From: SM1-73 sp964588305
Lineage (GTDB): Bacteria > Zixibacteria > MSB-5A5 > SM1-73
Direction of reading: 5' to 3'
NCBI GenBank assembly: GCA_964588305.1
Contig: CAZPOP010000002.1
Coordinates: forward strand, 131,898 to 195,897
DNA: 64,000 nt
Part shown: one piece after another, positions 61,601 to 64,000 of the stretch
Numbering within the stretch: the stretch's first letter is position 1
Layout of the letters: every line of letters starts with the position of its first letter
The notes under the pieces: model-generated
Databases searched by the model: none
What the model was told of the DNA's origin: nothing
Seen by the model: only the letters and a program-made list of their open reading frames with translations
Made by a program: the position numbers and the translations under genes

Positions 61601-62070
61601 CGGGTGCGGGGGCGACTGGCATATTCTATCGTGCTGGAAAGGCTTCGCCTGTATCTCGAGAAGGAGAACTCGCTTCGCCTAACTTGTTGGAAGGAGAAAG
61701 CTCGGATAAGACCGATTGTTGTGCCTTGCGTTATCCTGCTGTCGGAACAGAGGATTATCAAGTGGTGTTTTTTGCCTTCTCCTTTGAGGCTGTTCCTCAG
61801 GTCGGAGGCAGTCCCAATAACAGTTGGACCGTGATGGAAAGGATCATGAATTGGTTCGGGATAAGCAAAGCTTTTGCTCGCGGGGACGTCAATGCGGATG
61901 GGGAAATAGATGCGGCGGACGTGGTCTACCTGATAAACTATCTGTTCTTGGGAGGTTCCGAGCCTCAGCCCTGGGAATCCGGTGACGCAAACTGCGATGG
62001 CGAGGTGGATGTTTCTGACGTGCTCTATTTGATCAACTATCTTTTCTTGGGTGGATCACCGCCGTCTTAG
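58681..62070 (+). CDS. Secreted M14 zinc carboxypeptidase with CARDB/GATase-like chassis and dockerin tail
   Basis: This is 1129 residues from the ATG at 58681 (AAGGAG 8-9 bases before it; six earlier residues rejected). After the signal peptide comes a propeptide-like region, then the M14 domain: zinc ligands His164 and Glu167 in GCHHGNEYMS, a later His in SLSFHTSGD, Arg regions MNPDGR and DLNRDYG, and the catalytic Glu in DATIETDNYD. A carboxypeptidase-regulatory-like domain follows (VRGIITDAGTGEPLEGMV), then CARDB-like (DDDSLGQSLGNNDGDVDFGET), Ig-like and GATase-like (LLVDDDDGESYDTFF) modules. The C-terminal dockerin pair ends SPPS without the terminal Cys. The chassis is shared with the C25 copies A and B. 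Confidence 0.9.
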   Translation: MKLRIALLFAFVLSFVFLSQASFAARNFEEIYARVWVSSIEEKGSLLGERGLDVDGAGPNWVDVVIDSERLEDLEAKGYNVEVIYWTPEERNIDLFGKDWSLQFTTYTAMVTQMQQAAADHPDILILDTLGYSVQNRMILGVKISGNPDQEENEPEFRIIGCHHGNEYMSVEMALLMMDYLTDNYGSDPQATHLVDDLEIWIIPMMNPDGRTAGSRVNANGVDLNRDYGYMWKGLTPDIFSQIETRVIREHGMKNNFSISLSFHTSGDIVNYVWNYKDFPVADSAFIVDISMEYGSYNGYWVVEGYNWYVTNGDCNDWSYGSRGDIDATIETDNYDIPNVWNQNGDAMLAMMERTDDGVRGIITDAGTGEPLEGMVRCMELGLPVYADPFVGDYQKNLLPGTYSFKFSANGYRDTTVSGVVVGEGSPTILDVSLSRSTELFAVHVVSCYFYDPYSWPNQYPNNPTNASAALGLPDDVFASLGRGGEIVMDMGEMTWIHDRDGDDFTVHETGPTSDGYLVYWSDEPYGGIWHYIATGEGTASFDISSQPRDSVRYLKIVDDNDGSATEFYPGCDIDAITHPRLASGPELTLYNYYTDDDSLGQSLGNNDGDVDFGETIELPIVLENVGDSTAFDVEATLSTAHPLVSLIDSQEVFGDIAGGDTMASTDDFVFSVSPEMEDGELVTFQLDMTAANGSWTHPGLNILVHAPVLVYESNVIDDAAGNGNGEPDPGESCDMTVVLKNEGSQKAVQVAAELFCGDPYVTVTASNSTYPDISPDSSASCLAPYQFSVDSTCPPGYMAEFTLEITGLGPYSASDTFPMMLGRRAVLLVDDDDGESYDTFFVSALNSLGILYDLWKYDSLGSPSDSALSSHKAVVWTTGDDFGSAGNPSTLTAEDQAKLQAYLDGGGKLFLSSQDFLYDNDPNDFIIDYLHVAGHSDDQGINSVAGVSGDTISDGMSISLSYPFTNLSDYIVPGAGATGIFYRAGKASPVSREGELASPNLLEGESSDKTDCCALRYPAVGTEDYQVVFFAFSFEAVPQVGGSPNNSWTVMERIMNWFGISKAFARGDVNADGEIDAADVVYLINYLFLGGSEPQPWESGDANCDGEVDVSDVLYLINYLFLGGSPPS

Positions 62071-62101
62071 CACCGGGACCGATGAAGAATGACCAGCGAA
62101 G

Positions 62102-62136
62102 AAAAGCGAAAAGAATTCCTCTTTTCGCTTTTCTTT
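62102..62136 (+). terminator. Terminator after the M14 gene
   Basis: AAAAGCGAAAAG (62102-62113) pairs perfectly with CTTTTCGCTTTT (62121-62132) around a 7-base loop. CTTT follows, in addition to the T residues within the stem. Confidence 0.75.
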
Positions 62137-62342
62137 ATGCACAAATGACCATAACTTAACGAAAGTCTGCCAAGAGGAATCTTCCCCTGAAAGGAGAAGG
62201 AATGTTGACCCGTAGCGCAACGAAGGGAAGGGGTCTTTGCATCTGAGTTTTCAGATGTTCGGTAAATTTAGGCTGAATCGTGTACCGATCCGAGGGTGCG
62301 CTCGCGGAGGTTCGAAATCTCCTCTGAATTGGAGCGGGGGTC

Positions 62343-62789
62343 TTGAAAAACGGGAAAATCGTCTTCATAATAATCGGGTTGGTGATCGTGGCAGCCGTTG
62401 TTCTGTCCAGATCGTCACGGGACAGGTATCCTTCAGTTCAAGGGAGAGAATTTCTTCTTCTTTCTTTTGAGGATTTTGACAATCTGGCTGGCGGCAAAGA
62501 TCGGATGGATACGAAGCAGAGAAAACACATTTTTGAGAAATACAAAGGCAGATACGTTAGATGGTCAGGCGAGGTGGAGGGGGTTGTCAAAGAGATTTCT
62601 GGAGATTACATTTTGCGCGTCAGGCACTCTCAGACTGCTGAAGATTTCGATGTAAGCGTCAGTTTTGACAAATCAAAACGACAGAAGCTTCTGACGTTAA
62701 AAAAAGGAGACCCGGTCAATTATATGGGGAAGTTGACCGGCTTTGATTCCTCCTCGGGGTACTATCTTGAAGACGGAGACGTGGAATGA
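62343..62789 (+). CDS. Membrane-anchored or exported small protein with OB-fold-like domain
   Basis: This is a 148-residue protein. An N-terminal hydrophobic helix (KIVFIIIGLVIVAAVVL) is an anchor or signal. Residues ~60-145 read like the tRNA_anti-like/OB-fold putative periplasmic domain: KYKGRYVRWSGEVEGVVKEISGDYILRVRH, VSVSFDKSKRQKLLTLKKGDPVNYMGKLTGF. The start is TTG with GGAGCGGGGG upstream. It is flanked by terminators on both sides, so it is probably its own unit. The domain assignment is moderate and no function is known. Confidence 0.6.
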   Translation: MKNGKIVFIIIGLVIVAAVVLSRSSRDRYPSVQGREFLLLSFEDFDNLAGGKDRMDTKQRKHIFEKYKGRYVRWSGEVEGVVKEISGDYILRVRHSQTAEDFDVSVSFDKSKRQKLLTLKKGDPVNYMGKLTGFDSSSGYYLEDGDVE

Positions 62790-62840
62790 TTGAATGGGGG
62801 GAGAAAGCTCTGAATTTTCTCCGGTCTGTTACCCAAATAA

Positions 62841-62864
62841 AAAGCCCCGCCTAGGCGGGGCTTT
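62841..62864. terminator. Bidirectional terminator
   Basis: A perfect 24-base palindrome (AAAGCCCCGCC joined to GGCGGGGCTTT through a central TA) with T-rich flanks in both directions lies between convergent genes ending at 62789 and 62892. Confidence 0.85.
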
Positions 62865-62891
62865 CTGCTTGCTGTTAATTGGAGACCGGGA

Positions 62892-64000
62892 TCATTTAAC
62901 CAAGGCCATTTTTCGGGTCTGATTGAGCTCTCCGGCTTGCAGACGGTAGAAGTAGACGCCGCTGCTTAGTTGTCTCCCTTCATCGTCTCTTCCACCCCAG
63001 ACCAGGGAGTGCATTCCTGCGTTCTGATAACCCTCAAACAGACTCTTCACTCTCCGTCCCAGGATGTCGTAAATGGTTAGCCTGACCTCACAACCCTGGG
63101 GTAGGTTATAACTGATCTTGGTCTCCGGGTTGAATGGATTGGGCTGATTCTGGAATAGAGCGAATCTATCCGGAACATTCAACTGGTCGCCCTCGTCCTC
63201 CACATCCGTGGCTTCCTCAACTATCAGCGTCACGTAAGTCGTGTCTGACTGCTTTTTGTTGGCCACAGCTATAATGGGAAGATAATACTCGCCTGTTGGA
63301 CTTGTCACCAGAGTGTTTATGGTCAAGGTAGAGGTGTCGTTGGGCGGAATCGGATTAGGAGCGAAATCCGCCGTTGCTCCGGCCGGCAACGAGTCCTCGA
63401 CAATGTACAGAGTGCAGGCAGCGCTAAACCCGGCATTGGGAATAATGGTTACATCATAGGTGGTAGGGTTCCCTTGCGTGACTATTTGTGTGTCTGGAGA
63501 TGCATCCACTAAAAAGTCCCAAGTTTGCAGGAGGACGATCAATACCACCGTGTCGCTTCGAACTATTCCTTTATCGATCTCAGTTGCGGTGATGGCCAAA
63601 TCGAAGGTGTCGGAACTCGTGGTATCCGGAATCTCAATAGTCAAGATGGAACTGCCCGTGGGAACAACCACAGGGGGGTCGAATGTGGGCGTTGATCCAT
63701 CGGGATGACCGGAGACCTCCAGAGTGCAATCGGAAGCAAAGCCGTTTACGCTGGTCAGAACGACATCGTATTCGGCAGAATCTCCCCGCACTACCCTTAG
63801 AGTTTCTGGAGTGGCATCAATGGTGAAGTCTGACTCCAAAACGGTGAAGGTCGCCTCGTTGGAATCACACAATCCGCCCGGATCACAGGCTCTGAACCAG
63901 ATGGTTTCGGAACCATCCCAGTCGGGATTGGGGACGCTTATGGTAGCCACTCGATCAGTTATATCAACCAATAGGTCGGTTTCGCCCGAATAACTCCAGA
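62892..64000 (-). CDS. C-terminal part of a secreted protein with T9SS-type tail (5' end outside window)
   Basis: The frame is open through the window edge at 64000, so only about the last 369 residues are visible. It begins within a cadherin/Ig-like domain (PNPDWDGSETIWFRACDPGG), then two similar Ig-like domains (FTIDATPETLRVVRGDSAEYDVVLTSVNGF; DFLVDASPDTQIVTQGNPTTYDV), a linker (EEATDVEDEGDQ) and a FlgD-like sorting tail (QNQPNPFNPETKISYNLP, LTIYDILGRRVKSLFEG, GVYFYRLQAGE, KMALVK). It is a large surface protein; the functional head is not visible. Confidence 0.85.
   Translation of the reverse strand, partial: WSYSGETDLLVDITDRVATISVPNPDWDGSETIWFRACDPGGLCDSNEATFTVLESDFTIDATPETLRVVRGDSAEYDVVLTSVNGFASDCTLEVSGHPDGSTPTFDPPVVVPTGSSILTIEIPDTTSSDTFDLAITATEIDKGIVRSDTVVLIVLLQTWDFLVDASPDTQIVTQGNPTTYDVTIIPNAGFSAACTLYIVEDSLPAGATADFAPNPIPPNDTSTLTINTLVTSPTGEYYLPIIAVANKKQSDTTYVTLIVEEATDVEDEGDQLNVPDRFALFQNQPNPFNPETKISYNLPQGCEVRLTIYDILGRRVKSLFEGYQNAGMHSLVWGGRDDEGRQLSSGVYFYRLQAGELNQTRKMALVK

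Overview
The window looks like a chromosomal contig from an uncultured, anaerobic, Gram-negative bacterium of the FCB-type candidate phyla; a Zixibacteria-like lineage is my best guess. The basis is the combination of large secreted proteins ending either in a dockerin-like double calcium loop (GDxNxDGxxDxxDVxxLxNYLF) or in a Por/T9SS-type FlgD-like tail (QNYPNPFNP...GIYFYxL...KMxLxK), oxygen-sensitive chemistry (a glycyl radical enzyme), IspG isoprenoid synthesis and lipobox lipoproteins. The phylum is inference. I found no rRNA, tRNA, CRISPR array, transposase or phage gene by eye.

Layout. 1-5.2 kb: the tail of an unknown gene, then a strong sigma70-type promoter driving a giant beta-helix/PKD surface protein and a TPR lipoprotein. 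5.9-8.8 kb: a degenerate GxxExxY protein, a 29-residue lysine-rich peptide gene, PTS mannose-family IIC and IID, and a VanZ-like protein. 8.9-29 kb: a secretome island, almost all on the minus strand, with seven extracytoplasmic products (sialidase-fold, beta-helix, three gingipain-like C25 peptidases, a small dockerin protein and a 45-residue-repeat protein), interrupted by one plus-strand GT-C glycosyltransferase. 29.2-30.6 kb: an NCS2 purine permease. 30.8-40.4 kb: a minus-strand block with a HypD-like glycyl radical enzyme and its activase translationally coupled to a SAM methyltransferase, plus four more methyltransferases, an orotate phosphoribosyltransferase, a GNAT enzyme and a DUF454 protein. 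40.7-46.8 kb (plus strand): two small unknown proteins, ispG, a 20-TPR membrane protein and a GT2 glycosyltransferase. 46.8-58.3 kb (minus strand): a DUF885 lipoprotein, a T9SS-tailed surface protein, nadA, a DUF1858 protein, an electron-transfer-flavoprotein operon (etfB-etfA-membrane Fe-S oxidoreductase) and a CBS-like cysteine synthase. 58.7-64 kb: an M14 carboxypeptidase sharing its C-terminal chassis with two of the C25 peptidases, a small OB-fold-like protein, and the end of another T9SS-tailed protein that runs off the window.

Working together: the surface proteins form one export-and-anchor economy with interchangeable catalytic heads (C25, M14, sialidase fold, beta-helix) on a few standard tails. 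The candidate for an undescribed system is the 30.8-40.4 kb block. Its radical enzyme keeps the HypD scaffold but has Thr where dehydratases of this type carry the catalytic Glu after the thiyl Cys, and it sits among methyltransferases rather than beside a pyrroline-5-carboxylate reductase. Its substrate cannot be read from sequence alone.

The intergenic DNA carries several families of short palindromes: GTAGGGG-type, TCCGCC/GGCGGA-type, GTCATTGCGAG-type, and a CTTCGACTTCGCTCAGG-type element, one copy of which lies in frame inside a gene.
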